Source: an uncultured Pelagibacteraceae bacterium
GTDB taxonomy: Bacteria > Pseudomonadota > Alphaproteobacteria > Pelagibacterales > Pelagibacteraceae
DNA length: 64,000 bases
Assembly (NCBI GenBank): GCA_902560075.1
Contig: CACEKE010000003.1
Span: forward strand, 62,001 to 126,000
Direction: 5' to 3'
A model generated the notes under the pieces. The model was given only the letters and a program-made list of their open reading frames with translations, did not search any database and was not told the origin of the DNA. The first letter of the stretch is position 1. Every line of letters begins with the position of its first letter. This document shows, piece by piece, positions 1 through 9,508 of this stretch. The position numbers and the translations under genes are program-made.

Positions 1-569
1 CAACTTCGCGTTTTAAAGAAAACCAGATATCTGTTTCTAGAGAGTGCATAGATATGATTGTTCAAAAATCTAGCGGGGACAGAAATAACTTAAAAAATGA
101 AATAGATAAAATTATTTCCTACTTAGATAAAAATAAAATTATCAAAATCGATGAAATTTATAAAATTGTAAATTTATCTGAAAATTATAGTGTCAGTGAG
201 TTAGTTGATAATTGTTTAAGCAAAAATTTAAATAGAACAATTAAAATCTTGAATGAAAACAATTATTCGACAGAAGATTGTATATTAATTATAAGAACAT
301 TAATCTTAAAGTCTAAAAGACTAAGCAAAATATTAAAAGATTACGAAAATAATAAAAATCTGGACAAAATTATATCAGCCTATAAACCTCCTATTTTTTG
401 GAAAGATAAAGATGCTGTCAAAATGCAGGTTAAAGCATGGAATTCAATAAAAATTGATAATTTAGTATTTAAAATAAATGATCTTGAATTATTAATTAAA
501 AAGAATTCATCTAGATCCTTAAATATTCTGTACGATTTTCTAATTGATACTGCTAAAGCAAAAATTTAA
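1..569 (+). CDS. holA: DNA polymerase III delta subunit, C-terminal part (5' end outside window)
   Basis: Clamp-loader delta subunit, which opens the beta sliding clamp during replication. The ORF track starts at 54, but the same frame stays open to base 3, so this is the 3' part of a gene that begins left of the window. The visible residues fit the delta-family middle and C-terminal helical domains: an 'SSGDRNNLKNEIDKI' stretch (family hallmark 'GDxRxxxxEldKL') followed by an all-helical tail of about 140 residues. The protein is lysine/asparagine rich, like its neighbours. It converges on parB with a 4-base overlap (TTAA) that supplies both stop codons. The family call rests on that motif and on the ori-proximal context; the N-terminal domain cannot be checked. 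Confidence 0.75.
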   Translation, partial: TSRFKENQISVSRECIDMIVQKSSGDRNNLKNEIDKIISYLDKNKIIKIDEIYKIVNLSENYSVSELVDNCLSKNLNRTIKILNENNYSTEDCILIIRTLILKSKRLSKILKDYENNKNLDKIISAYKPPIFWKDKDAVKMQVKAWNSIKIDNLVFKINDLELLIKKNSSRSLNILYDFLIDTAKAKI

Positions 570-1414
570 TAGTTTGCTTTTACAACCATAATTAATCTAT
601 TTAGCTGATCTAAATCTTTGTAATCAAATATTAAATTTCCATTATTATTTTTTTTATTATTAATACGTACATTTATACCAATCTTATCTTTTAAAGAGTC
701 CTCTAAACTTGATAAATTAGGATCTTTTGATTTTTTTGAAATCTTGCCACTATTTCGAATTGATCTTATTAAGCTCTCTGTTTGTCTTACAGACAAATTT
801 TTTTTAATTATTGTCTTAGCTAAAAATAAATTATTTTCTAAACCTACTAATATTTTACAATGGCCTTGTGAAAGCTTATTTTCTATGATCATATCTTTTA
901 TCTCTTTTGGTAAAGTCAAAAGTCTTAAAGAATTAGATATATGTGATCTACTTTTGCCTATGAATTTAGCTACCTTTTCCTGATCATAATTAAAATTGTC
1001 TATTAATTTTTTATAACCCTCAGCCTCTTCAATTGCATTTAAATCTGATCTTTGTACATTTTCTACAATAGCAAACTCTAGTGATTTTAAATCATCAGCC
1101 ACAATTTCAACAATTGGAACTTCATGCAATCCAGCATTTTGAGCTGCTTGCCACCTTCGCTCTCCAGCTATCAATTCATATTTATTTTGCTCTTTAGACT
1201 TTCTGACAATTAAAGGTTGGATTATACCTCTTTCTTTTATGGAGTTTGTTAAGTCTGATAATTTTTCTTTATCAAAATTTTTTCGAGGTTGAAATTTATT
1301 TGGCAATATGGAACTTATAGAAATCTTATTTTTTTCAGTCTTAATTTCATTATCACCAATTAGAGATGATAGACCTCTACCTAAACCTTTTCTATTTTTA
1401 AAGGGGTTCATCAT
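566..1414 (-). CDS. parB: Chromosome partitioning protein ParB
   Basis: CTP-dependent DNA clamp that loads at parS and spreads along the origin region to drive chromosome segregation with ParA. The 282-aa protein starts with the usual 'KGLGRGLSSLIGD' arm, which stimulates ParA. It continues with the ParB/Srx N-terminal nuclease-like fold including 'GERRWQAAQ' (residues about 85-95), then a helix-turn-helix region around 'EKVAKFIGKSRSHISNSLRLL' and a C-terminal dimer domain. Its ATG overlaps the parA stop by 4 bases (ATGA), so the two are translationally coupled. Two parS-type sites lie 1.4-1.7 kb upstream in rsmG and mnmG. Length and motifs are normal for the family. Confidence 0.95.
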   Translation of the reverse strand: MMNPFKNRKGLGRGLSSLIGDNEIKTEKNKISISSILPNKFQPRKNFDKEKLSDLTNSIKERGIIQPLIVRKSKEQNKYELIAGERRWQAAQNAGLHEVPIVEIVADDLKSLEFAIVENVQRSDLNAIEEAEGYKKLIDNFNYDQEKVAKFIGKSRSHISNSLRLLTLPKEIKDMIIENKLSQGHCKILVGLENNLFLAKTIIKKNLSVRQTESLIRSIRNSGKISKKSKDPNLSSLEDSLKDKIGINVRINNKKNNNGNLIFDYKDLDQLNRLIMVVKANY

Positions 1415-2211
1415 GCAGCACTTTCAACTAATTTGTCTTTATTTAAAAACTCATCTGTTAAGTTAAAGTATGCTTTGCTTCCTGGGCAAGCTTTATCATA
1501 TATCAATACTGGTACTCCATGCGAGGGTGCTTCCGATAGTCTGACATTTCTTGGGACTATAGTTGAGTAAACTTTTTCTCTAAAAAAATTTCTAGCTTCC
1601 TGCTCAACCTCATTTGAAAGTTTATTTCTCTTATCATACATCGTTAAGAGTATTCCTTTAATCTCTAGGGATGGGTTTAGATTAGATTTAATTCTCTCAA
1701 TTGTTTTCATTAGTTGAGTTAAACCTTCAAGAGCAAAGAATTCTGTTTGCAAAGGCACTATCAATGAATTCGATGATACTAGTGCCATAATTGTTAAAAG
1801 ACTAAGTGATGGAGGACAATCAATAAGGATATAATCATAAAATGCTCTAGAATCATTTAAAATAGAGGCTAATTCATCCTTTAATTTAAAGGCTCTACGA
1901 TTGTCCCCTGCAGTCTCGACCTCCAGTCCCGACAAATCTACATTTGAAGTTACTAAATCAAGATTCTCCAATTTAGTTTTTTGGATTACCTCAAAAATTT
2001 TTTTTGTACCATTCAATACTGAATAAATTGTTTGATCAGAATTTTCGATATTTGACAAACCTAATCCTGTTGTTGCATTTCCTTGTGGATCTAGGTCAAT
2101 AACAAGAATTTTTTTTCCTTTCATTGAAAGTCCAGCAGCCAAATTTATAACTGTTGTTGTTTTTCCAACGCCTCCCTTCTGATTTATGATCGAAATAATT
2201 TTGTTATGCAT
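1411..2211 (-). CDS. parA: Chromosome partitioning ATPase ParA/Soj
   Basis: Walker-type ATPase that forms a nucleoid-bound gradient and pulls ParB-parS complexes towards the pole. The deviant Walker A motif 'KGGVGKTTTVINLAAGLS' is at residues about 12-29, followed by switch I 'DLDPQGNATTGLG' and 'DCPPSLSLLT'. The 266-aa length is standard for chromosomal ParA. The gene overlaps the end of rsmG (2204-2211) and the start of parB, so rsmG-parA-parB reads as one transcript pointing away from the predicted origin. No N-terminal helix-turn-helix is present, which fits the chromosomal rather than the plasmid type. Confidence 0.95.
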   Translation of the reverse strand: MHNKIISIINQKGGVGKTTTVINLAAGLSMKGKKILVIDLDPQGNATTGLGLSNIENSDQTIYSVLNGTKKIFEVIQKTKLENLDLVTSNVDLSGLEVETAGDNRRAFKLKDELASILNDSRAFYDYILIDCPPSLSLLTIMALVSSNSLIVPLQTEFFALEGLTQLMKTIERIKSNLNPSLEIKGILLTMYDKRNKLSNEVEQEARNFFREKVYSTIVPRNVRLSEAPSHGVPVLIYDKACPGSKAYFNLTDEFLNKDKLVESAA

Positions 2212-2851
2212 TTTTTTTTCTAAGATTAAAAATTTTAATTATTAATGACTCTTTGTTGGTTAAACTTTTCTTTTTTTCATAATTAAAAATCCATTCTCTA
2301 CTAGCTTCCTCTAAAATTTTATTTCCACTTTTGCCTAGAAATAAAATTATATATTTAAACTTTTTAAAATTTTTAGTTGCCAGTTCAAATACTACTGGTA
2401 GCGGTTTAAATGCTCTTGATATTATTATGTCCGTTTGTATATTTTTTTCATTGAAGATATTTTTTTGATAGACTTGTGCATTTAGTTTAAATTTTACGTT
2501 CATTTGTTTTAAAAAATTACTTTTATGAAAGCTCTTTTCGTAAAATATTAGCTTAAATATTGGTTTTTTAGATTTCATTAAAATGCCAATAACTATCCCA
2601 GGTAAACCGGCACCAGAACCTAAATCTGTACATGATAATATGTCATTTTTATCAACATAATCAATTATTTGTGCACTATCTAATATATGCCTGTTAATTA
2701 TGTCTTTTTCACTATTTTTACTGATTAGATTTATCTCTGAATTTTTTAACAATATTGAGGCCCTAAACATATCTAGTTCCCTCAATGTTTCACGTGAAAC
2801 ATCATATCCAATATCTTTTAAATTTCTTTTTATAATTTGCGAATCAATCAA
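2204..2851 (-). CDS. rsmG: 16S rRNA (guanine527-N7)-methyltransferase RsmG (GidB)
   Basis: SAM-dependent methyltransferase that modifies G527 of 16S rRNA (E. coli numbering). The 215-aa protein carries the SAM motif '[15 protein letters not shown]' near residue 75 and 'ISRAFKPL' near residue 145, both typical of GidB. The N-terminal stretch '[10 protein letters not shown]' is encoded partly by a perfect parS site, so this coding sequence doubles as a segregation element. It overlaps mnmG by 4 bases upstream and parA by 8 bases downstream, in the gidA-gidB-parA-parB order found near many bacterial origins. Confidence 0.93.
   Translation of the reverse strand: MIDSQIIKRNLKDIGYDVSRETLRELDMFRASILLKNSEINLISKNSEKDIINRHILDSAQIIDYVDKNDILSCTDLGSGAGLPGIVIGILMKSKKPIFKLIFYEKSFHKSNFLKQMNVKFKLNAQVYQKNIFNEKNIQTDIIISRAFKPLPVVFELATKNFKKFKYIILFLGKSGNKILEEASREWIFNYEKKKSLTNKESLIIKIFNLRKKNA
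2786..2801. promoter_or_regulatory. parS centromere site 1 (inside rsmG)
   Basis: The 16-bp palindrome TGTTTCACGTGAAACA matches the consensus bacterial parS with no mismatch. It lies in the 5' part of rsmG, about 1.4 kb from parB, where ParB would load and spread. The sequence match is direct; binding is inferred from the conserved ParB family. Confidence 0.93.
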
Positions 2852-4719
2852 GCTATATGCTTAATAGACTTTCTTTTAAGGTGAGACAACAAAATATATA
2901 CAGCTGCTGGCGTTACACCATCAATTCTCAGAGCTTGACCCATTGTTTTTGGTCTAATTTTTTTAAATTTTGATTTAATTTCATTTGATAGTCCTGAAAA
3001 ATCGTCATAATTCAAATTTTCTGGAATTATTAAGTTTTCATCTCTTTTAAATGCCAAAATATCAGCTTTCTGTTTTTTTAAGTAACCTTTATAATGTGAG
3101 TTAATTTCAATTTGTTCGTCAATTTCACGTGAAACATACTGTATTTCAGGCCAAATTTGCCTGATTTTACCCATATTGACCGATATTTGACTGAGAATTT
3201 GGGTAGCACTTCGATTAATTCCATCTTTTGCTATATTAACTCCATATTTTTCCGCTTTTGTAGGTGAAATTTTTAAATTATCCATTTTTTCTTGGATTTC
3301 AGTGAGACTTTTATTTTTATCCAAGAATATTTCTTTCCTTTTTTTATCTACAATTCCTAAATTTATCCCTTTTTCTGTTAATCTTAGATCAGCATTATCT
3401 GATCTAAGAGAAAGTCTATACTCTGCCCTTGATGTAAACATTCTATATGGCTCAGCAACACCTTTTGTTACTAGATCATCAATCATAACTCCAATATAAG
3501 CCTCAGATCTATCCAATATAAATGGTTCCTCCTTTTTAAAGGACAAAGCAGCATTTATTCCTGCAATTAAACCTTGGGCGGCTGCTTCTTCGTAACCTGT
3601 CGTTCCATTAATTTGACCTGCTAAATACAAATTTTTTATTTTTTTTGTCTCTAAAGTTAAAAATAGCTCTCTAGGATCAATAAAATCATATTCTATAGCG
3701 TAACCAGGTCTTATTATCGAAACGTTCTCTAAACCATTGATTTTACTGCATATTTCATATTGTACATCAGTTGGTAGAGATGTTGAAATACCATTTGGGT
3801 AAATAGTATTATCATCTAAACCTTCTGGCTCTAAAAATATTTGATGTCTTTGTTTATCAGAAAATTTTATTACTTTATCCTCTATAGAAGGACAATATCT
3901 CGGACCAACCCCTTTTATGTTTCCAGAATACATTGCACTTCGATTAATATTTTTGGAAATTATTTTATGAACTAATTCGTTAGTGTAAGTCATACGACAC
4001 GAAACTTGTTTGTTAAAGTTTTTCGATGTTAAGAAAGAAAAAAAATATGGATCATCATCTGCTTTCTGTTCTTCTAAATTTTCAAAATTAATCGTTCTTG
4101 CATCAAGCCTCGGTGGTGTTCCAGTTTTAAGTCGACCAATTTTAAATTGATATTTTTTTAATTGCTCACTTAATCCTGTAGTAGGTTTTTCATCATATCT
4201 TCCCGCCGGAGTCTTTTCATTACCTATATGTATGAGACCGTTTAAAAAAGTTCCAGTAGTTAGAATTATCTTAGAAGATCTCACTTCTTTACCAGAAAGA
4301 GTTTCAAACCCATTTATCTCATTATTATTGAAAATAAACTTTATAACAGGGTCTGAAAAAATGCATAAATTACAATAGTTTACAAGTATTTCCTGCATAT
4401 GTTTTTTATATAGTGATCTATCACTTTGTGTACGGGGTCCTCTTACAGCCGGCCCTCTACTTCTATTAAGTAATCTAAATTGGATACCAGATTTATCGGC
4501 CACCACTCCCATAACACCATCCAATGCATCTATTTCTCTTACTAGGTGACCCTTGCCGAGACCACCTATTGCAGGATTACATGACATCTCTCCAATTGTA
4601 TCAAAGCTATGAGTAAATAATGCTGTATTAACACCAAGTCTTGCTGAAGCTGCAGCAGCTTCACAACCAGCATGTCCACCACCAATAACTACTACATCAA
4701 ATGATAAATCATTTTTCAT
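2848..4719 (-). CDS. mnmG: tRNA U34 carboxymethylaminomethyl-modifying enzyme MnmG (GidA)
   Basis: FAD-dependent partner of MnmE that builds the cmnm5 group on wobble U34 of some tRNAs. The 623-aa protein opens with the dinucleotide motif '[20 protein letters not shown]', has '[23 protein letters not shown]' (active-site Cys region, residues about 46-68) and the GidA signature '[17 protein letters not shown]'. The C-terminal helical domain that contacts MnmE is complete ('[19 protein letters not shown]'). It follows mnmE after 76 bp and overlaps rsmG by 4 bp. A second parS-like sequence lies within the part coding for the late 'YVSREIDEQ' segment. Confidence 0.96.
   Translation of the reverse strand: MKNDLSFDVVVIGGGHAGCEAAAASARLGVNTALFTHSFDTIGEMSCNPAIGGLGKGHLVREIDALDGVMGVVADKSGIQFRLLNRSRGPAVRGPRTQSDRSLYKKHMQEILVNYCNLCIFSDPVIKFIFNNNEINGFETLSGKEVRSSKIILTTGTFLNGLIHIGNEKTPAGRYDEKPTTGLSEQLKKYQFKIGRLKTGTPPRLDARTINFENLEEQKADDDPYFFSFLTSKNFNKQVSCRMTYTNELVHKIISKNINRSAMYSGNIKGVGPRYCPSIEDKVIKFSDKQRHQIFLEPEGLDDNTIYPNGISTSLPTDVQYEICSKINGLENVSIIRPGYAIEYDFIDPRELFLTLETKKIKNLYLAGQINGTTGYEEAAAQGLIAGINAALSFKKEEPFILDRSEAYIGVMIDDLVTKGVAEPYRMFTSRAEYRLSLRSDNADLRLTEKGINLGIVDKKRKEIFLDKNKSLTEIQEKMDNLKISPTKAEKYGVNIAKDGINRSATQILSQISVNMGKIRQIWPEIQYVSREIDEQIEINSHYKGYLKKQKADILAFKRDENLIIPENLNYDDFSGLSNEIKSKFKKIRPKTMGQALRIDGVTPAAVYILLSHLKRKSIKHIA
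3121..3136. promoter_or_regulatory. parS-like site 2 (inside mnmG)
   Basis: AATTTCACGTGAAACA differs from consensus parS only in the two outermost left bases; the central TTTCACGTGAAA palindrome is intact. It lies 320 bp from the perfect site in rsmG. As in site 1, the protein-coding reading is V-S-R-E. A secondary ParB nucleation site is a reasonable inference. Confidence 0.75.
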
Positions 4720-4795
4720 ATAAGTAATTTATTATCGATCTTAAATATTACAAGAAAACAGTGGAATTTTTTTAAAAATCCTTAATTTTTAACAA

Positions 4796-6130
4796 CTATT
4801 TACCTATACAAAAGTCATTAAATATTGAGCCTAATATCTCCTCAACATCTACTTTACCAACTATCATTCCTAGGTGCCTTATAGCTAATCTTAAATCTTC
4901 AGCAGCTTTATCAAATTCCTCTTCTTTTTTTTTAATTTCAAAATTGTCCAAATTTTCATAACATTGAATTAAATGTTGCCTATGCCGTTCACGAGTAATT
5001 ATTGTATCGTCCGTTGTAACAAACTTGTTTTTTAATTTATTTCTTATTTCTGAAATTAATTTATCAACATTAGTCTCTTTCATTATTGAGACATATATTG
5101 GATCAAATTTACTTAACTCTTTTTCTATATTTTTTGTTCCAAGGTCTGATTTATTTACAATTAAAATAGTTTTATCAGAATTCACTAAACCTTTCAAAAC
5201 ACCAGTAAAATAGCCACTTTTTGGCTCTATAACTACAATATTTAAATCAGCGTTTTCAGCTTTTTTTAAAGCAAGTTTAACACCCTTTTTTTCTATTTCA
5301 TCTTGCGCATCTCTTATACCAGCCGTGTCCGACATTATAACTGGATATCCGTCTATATTAAGATGTGTTTCAATTACATCTCTCGTAGTGCCTGCAATTT
5401 CTGAAACAATTGCCACTTCCCTCTTAGATAAGTAATTCAGTAATGAAGATTTTCCTGCATTAGCAGGACCTAATATAGCTATTTTAAATCCCTCTCTAAT
5501 CCTCTCGCCAACTTTTTGATCATCTAGAGCTTTTTTAATTTCGTTTTTTACATCATTAGATGTTTTGTGAATTTCACTTAGTATGTCTTTTGGCAAATCT
5601 TCCTCCGGAAAATCTATTTTGGCTTCCAAGTTTGATAATATTTTTACTAATCTTGATCTCCAACTTTCAAATTTTTTTCCTTGAAGACCTGACATAATAT
5701 CGATAGCCTGTCTTCTCTGAATCTCAGTTTCTGCTGAAATTAAATCTCCAATACTTTCAGCCTCAAGCAAATTAATTTTACCGTTTTGAAACGCCAATTT
5801 TGTAAATTCACCAGGTTCAGCCAGTCTACAATTTTCAAATTTTGACAGCGTGTTCTGAATTTCATTAATTACTGCTAGGCTTCCGTGAATATGCAATTCG
5901 ATAAGATCTTCACCTGTGTAGCTCCCAGGTCCAGGAAACCATAATATAATACCCCTATCTATTATTTCATCACTACCGAATTTTCTTATATTTCTTAATG
6001 TTGCAACTCTAGGGGTAGGGATTTGCTCATTTGTTATGCTCTGTATAATATTAAGAGCTCCTTCACCAGAAACTCTAATAATTGCTAAACCAGATAGTCC
6101 TGGACCAGAGGACAAAGCATAAATTGTCAT
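4796..6130 (-). CDS. mnmE: tRNA modification GTPase MnmE (TrmE)
   Basis: GTPase that works with MnmG in wobble-uridine modification. Domains in order: N-terminal folate-binding domain (residues 1-115, 'SSGPGLSGLAIIRVSG'), helical domain, inserted G domain with G1 'GPANAGKSSLLN', G3 'DTAG' and G4 'NKSD', and the C-terminal 'CIGK' tetrapeptide carrying the catalytic cysteine. At 444 aa it is normal length. It lies between a TPR-sulfotransferase gene and mnmG on the minus strand; the 76-bp gap to mnmG contains only AT-rich sequence. Confidence 0.96.
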   Translation of the reverse strand: MTIYALSSGPGLSGLAIIRVSGEGALNIIQSITNEQIPTPRVATLRNIRKFGSDEIIDRGIILWFPGPGSYTGEDLIELHIHGSLAVINEIQNTLSKFENCRLAEPGEFTKLAFQNGKINLLEAESIGDLISAETEIQRRQAIDIMSGLQGKKFESWRSRLVKILSNLEAKIDFPEEDLPKDILSEIHKTSNDVKNEIKKALDDQKVGERIREGFKIAILGPANAGKSSLLNYLSKREVAIVSEIAGTTRDVIETHLNIDGYPVIMSDTAGIRDAQDEIEKKGVKLALKKAENADLNIVVIEPKSGYFTGVLKGLVNSDKTILIVNKSDLGTKNIEKELSKFDPIYVSIMKETNVDKLISEIRNKLKNKFVTTDDTIITRERHRQHLIQCYENLDNFEIKKKEEEFDKAAEDLRLAIRHLGMIVGKVDVEEILGSIFNDFCIGK

Positions 6131-6152
6131 AAAAATAATATATATATGTTTA

Positions 6153-7700
6153 TTATTCTAGCATAGAAAACATTTTGCTTAGATTGCTTTCATAAAATTT
6201 ATTTTTATCTACTGATGAAGAATATATCGGTTTTCTAGCTTGGGCTACACTAACGGTCTTTATAGGGGTTTTTGTTTTCTTATGATGATTAAGACAAGCA
6301 GGGTCAAACTCGAGATTACAAAAATCTAATAAATTCTTAATTTCGTTGTCTTTATCTTTTATAAGTTTTTCATAGTTTATTTCGTAAATGAATTCACCAA
6401 TAGCTTCATTCCAAAAGTTCATTATATCCTTATATAAATTATAGTAGTTAGCTATATTTTCTTGTGTATAACTCCAGTTCATATCTGTTGATGCAAAACT
6501 ATTTTTAAAAATAGATAAGCAAATATCTCTTGAATTTCTGGTGCAATGAATAATTTTAGAGTTTGGAAAAAAAATTTTAATAAAACCTATCCATCTAAAA
6601 TTTTGTGGCGCTTTATCTGTAATATAATTAGACTTTACATCGTGTAAATTAAGTAATTCGTAATAATCATCATTCAGTTTTGTTCTTTCAGAAAATATAT
6701 CCTCCCTGACAGTTTGTTCATTCAGCATATCATTATTAAAAAAATTTTTTTCTATCGATTTTTGTAAATATATTAATTCACCAGCACCAGATACTTTTTT
6801 ATGAGAAGCAATAATTTGTTCAACTAATGTTGTACCCGATCTAGGCATACCACAAATAAATATTATATTTAAATCTCTGTTTTTATTTATAGTATTTTTA
6901 AAATCAACATTTTTAAAAGTATTTTTAATTCTTTTAAATTTATTTATTTCTTGTTCAAAATCGTAATTTATAATTGTATTCTTAATTTCATTTGCTTTTC
7001 TAATGTATTCAAAAGATTTTTCATATTGTTTTAAATCTTCATATGCTTTACCAATCGCAAAAAACAAATCAATATATTGACTATCTGTTAGAGATTTTGA
7101 TTTAGAGAGTTCTAACATATCATTTAGATGAGTTTGGTCATCTTGGTAATTTATAATGCCACTTAATAATTTATGGGCTGACATCATATTAGGGTTAATT
7201 TTTATTATAATATTTATAGTCTCTTTTGCTTTATCGAAGTTACCAATGCCCTGATAAGAGCTCGCTAAGCTTAATAAAATTGTTGTATTTGTTTGATCCT
7301 GAGATAATGCCTTAGTATAAAATTTTATAGCGCCATCATAATCATTAAACTGTTGTTTTAAGTTACCATAATTATTAAGACATTTAACATTATTAGGATT
7401 AATTTTAAGAATATCATTATAAAGTTTTTCTGCTAAATCCAATTTTCCTAATACTTTCAGAGAATTTGCAAGATTATTTTTTGCAGCTAGATTTTTTGGA
7501 TCTAAGTCGATTGCTTTTTGAAAATAATTTACCGACAATTTAATTTTCTTAAATTGTTGAAGTGCAAGACCTCCAAGATTGTGTAGGAACGAATTATTAG
7601 GATACTTTTGAATTAATTTGTTGCATTGTGAAATTGCTAGTTCAATATTTTTTGACTGAATATTGTTCTGAATTTTTTGTATTTCTTTGTTTAAATCCAT
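6153..7700 (-). CDS. TPR-repeat sulfotransferase family protein
   Basis: A 515-aa two-part protein. Residues about 1-245 are tandem tetratricopeptide repeats (for example 'FQKAIDLDPKNLAAKNNLA' and 'YNDILKINPNNVKCLNNYG'). Residues about 275-515 resemble PAPS-dependent sulfotransferases: the 5'-phosphosulfate loop 'FICGMPRSGTTLVEQII' and the downstream 'KIIHCTRNSRDICLSIFKN' region that contacts the 3'-phosphate. This architecture is common in marine bacteria, usually of unknown acceptor; a sugar, lipid or peptide tyrosine is possible. No signal peptide or membrane segment is seen. It sits between rho and mnmE, an unusual guest in an otherwise conserved origin-side cluster. Confidence 0.85.
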   Translation of the reverse strand: MDLNKEIQKIQNNIQSKNIELAISQCNKLIQKYPNNSFLHNLGGLALQQFKKIKLSVNYFQKAIDLDPKNLAAKNNLANSLKVLGKLDLAEKLYNDILKINPNNVKCLNNYGNLKQQFNDYDGAIKFYTKALSQDQTNTTILLSLASSYQGIGNFDKAKETINIIIKINPNMMSAHKLLSGIINYQDDQTHLNDMLELSKSKSLTDSQYIDLFFAIGKAYEDLKQYEKSFEYIRKANEIKNTIINYDFEQEINKFKRIKNTFKNVDFKNTINKNRDLNIIFICGMPRSGTTLVEQIIASHKKVSGAGELIYLQKSIEKNFFNNDMLNEQTVREDIFSERTKLNDDYYELLNLHDVKSNYITDKAPQNFRWIGFIKIFFPNSKIIHCTRNSRDICLSIFKNSFASTDMNWSYTQENIANYYNLYKDIMNFWNEAIGEFIYEINYEKLIKDKDNEIKNLLDFCNLEFDPACLNHHKKTKTPIKTVSVAQARKPIYSSSVDKNKFYESNLSKMFSMLE

Positions 7701-7741
7701 TTAAATAATTTAATCAATAAACAATGAAATACAAAATAAAT

Positions 7742-9013
7742 TTAGGCGGGTTTGTTCATTGAATTGAAAAATTCAGCATTATTTTTTGTATTTTTTAATT
7801 TAGAATTTATAAATTCAACTGCATCCATTGAACCCATAGGAGCTATTATTCTTCTTAACACATTCATTTTTTGCAAATCATTTTTACTAAAAAGCAACTC
7901 TTCTCTTCTTGTCCCCGATTTTGTTATATCCATAGCGGGAAAGATTCTTTTCTCTGAAATTTTTCTATCAAGAATAGTTTCACTATTACCTGTCCCTTTA
8001 AATTCCTCAAAAATAACCTCATCCATTCTGCTACCTGTATCAATTAATGCGGTAGCAATTATCGTCAAAGATCCTCCCTCTTCAATATTTCTTGCAGCAC
8101 CAAAAAATCTCTTAGGTCTTTGAAGCGCATTGGCATCTACACCTCCAGTTAAAACTTTACCAGAGCTAGGAACAACAGCATTATAAGCTCTTCCAAGTCG
8201 TGTTATAGAATCTAGCAAAATTACAACATCTTTTTTATGTTCCGTTAATCTCTTTGCTTTCTCTATGACCATTTCAGCAACTGCTACATGTCTCTGTGCT
8301 GGTTCATCAAAAGTTGAACTTATAACTTCACCTTTTACGGTTCTTTGCATATCTGTAACTTCCTCAGGTCTTTCATCTATAAGTAAAACCATTAGGTAAC
8401 ACTCGGGGTGATTTGCTGTGATGGAGTTAGCAATACTTTGCAGTATCATTGTCTTACCAGCTTTTGGTGGGGAGATTATAAGTGATCTTTGTCCTTTTCC
8501 AATTGGGCTTACTAAATCAATTAATCTGGGTGTTAAATCAGGTTTTTTTTCGATCTTAGTAGTTTCAACTTCCATTACTAATTGTTTATTTGGATACAGT
8601 GGTGTTAAGTTATCGAATGCAATCTTATGTCTAACGTTCTCAGGCGCACCAAAATTGATGTTGTTTACCTGCAATAATGCAAAATACCTTTCTCCTTCTT
8701 TTGGAGCTCTAATAGGACCTTCAACAGTATCTCCTGTTCTTAAACCAAATCTTCTTATTTGACTTGGGCTGACGTAAATATCATCAGCGCCAGGTAGATA
8801 ATTAGACTCCATTGCTCTAAGGAAACCAAAACCGTCCTGTAACAATTGCAAGACACCGCCGCCTGTTATTTCCTCGCCTTTTTCTGCTAATTTTTTTAAA
8901 ATCGCAAAATAAATTTCTTGTCTTCTTAAAGTACTAGCATTTTCTATTCCGAGCTTTTCAGCTTCAGAAATAAGGCTTTCAGATGTTTTGCTTTTAAGAT
9001 CTTGTATGTTCAT
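7742..9013 (-). CDS. rho: Transcription termination factor Rho
   Basis: Hexameric RNA helicase that terminates transcription. The N-terminal helical domain (residues 1-45) is followed by the CSD-like RNA-binding domain ('[17 protein letters not shown]') and the RecA-type motor with P-loop '[12 protein letters not shown]', '[13 protein letters not shown]' and the '[25 protein letters not shown]' Q/R-loop region. At 423 aa it is typical. The gene is minus strand, between hemJ and the TPR sulfotransferase gene. Because convergent genes in this window often share stop codons and leave no space for hairpin terminators, Rho may carry much of the termination load here; that is inference. Confidence 0.97.
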   Translation of the reverse strand: MNIQDLKSKTSESLISEAEKLGIENASTLRRQEIYFAILKKLAEKGEEITGGGVLQLLQDGFGFLRAMESNYLPGADDIYVSPSQIRRFGLRTGDTVEGPIRAPKEGERYFALLQVNNINFGAPENVRHKIAFDNLTPLYPNKQLVMEVETTKIEKKPDLTPRLIDLVSPIGKGQRSLIISPPKAGKTMILQSIANSITANHPECYLMVLLIDERPEEVTDMQRTVKGEVISSTFDEPAQRHVAVAEMVIEKAKRLTEHKKDVVILLDSITRLGRAYNAVVPSSGKVLTGGVDANALQRPKRFFGAARNIEEGGSLTIIATALIDTGSRMDEVIFEEFKGTGNSETILDRKISEKRIFPAMDITKSGTRREELLFSKNDLQKMNVLRRIIAPMGSMDAVEFINSKLKNTKNNAEFFNSMNKPA

Positions 9014-9073
9014 ATTGTGGGGTGGTTTTTATTAGATATGACTAATATATATACAGTTACAAAATTTTCAACC

Positions 9074-9508
9074 CTAGAAGGGCTTTAAAATAGCCAAAAA
9101 AACAATCAATATTAGCAGAACAGTGGGTATTTCATTAGCAATTCTAAAAAATTTTGAACTTTTGTTGTTATTATCGTATTTGAACCTTTTCAAGCACGAG
9201 CCTAAATAAAAATGATATATTGTTAAGAATATAACAAGCAACAACTTCATATGCATCCATCCTGCGCTTAAAAGCGATGAATTTTTATGAAACATTATCA
9301 AAGCAAAAATCCACGAAAGCACCATCGCGGGATACATTATAAAAAAATAAAGTTTTCTCTCCATTGTTTTAAATATTTGTGAAACACTGAGATTTTCCAC
9401 ATTCTCAACGTGATAAACATAGATCCTTGGGAGATACAAAAGGCCTGCCATCCAAGAAATAACCGCAATTAAATGTAATGACTTTAAAACTAAGTAAGAA
9501 TCTATCAT
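9074..9508 (-). CDS. hemJ: Protoporphyrinogen IX oxidase HemJ
   Basis: Membrane enzyme that oxidises protoporphyrinogen IX to protoporphyrin IX, the penultimate heme step in many alphaproteobacteria. The 144-aa protein has four predicted membrane helices. Family markers are the conserved 'LKSLHLIAVISWMAGLLYLPRIYVYH' (split here by helices), 'MYPAMVLSWI' and 'GWMHMKLLLV', with the two conserved histidines His12 and His85-region. It follows hemH directly with no gap, and hemE-hemH-hemJ form one minus-strand heme operon starting next to the predicted origin. Confidence 0.9.
   Translation of the reverse strand: MIDSYLVLKSLHLIAVISWMAGLLYLPRIYVYHVENVENLSVSQIFKTMERKLYFFIMYPAMVLSWIFALIMFHKNSSLLSAGWMHMKLLLVIFLTIYHFYLGSCLKRFKYDNNNKSSKFFRIANEIPTVLLILIVFLAILKPF

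Noticed and set aside
744-983. 79-aa plus-strand ORF opposite parB
   Set aside because: Shadow of parB; no domain, start or ribosome site, and the parB frame is fully supported.
4740-4795. AT-rich near-palindrome 'GGAATTTTTTTAAAAATCC' between mnmE and mnmG as a terminator
   Set aside because: Stem is almost all A/T with imperfect ends, and mnmE-mnmG are expected to be co-transcribed.
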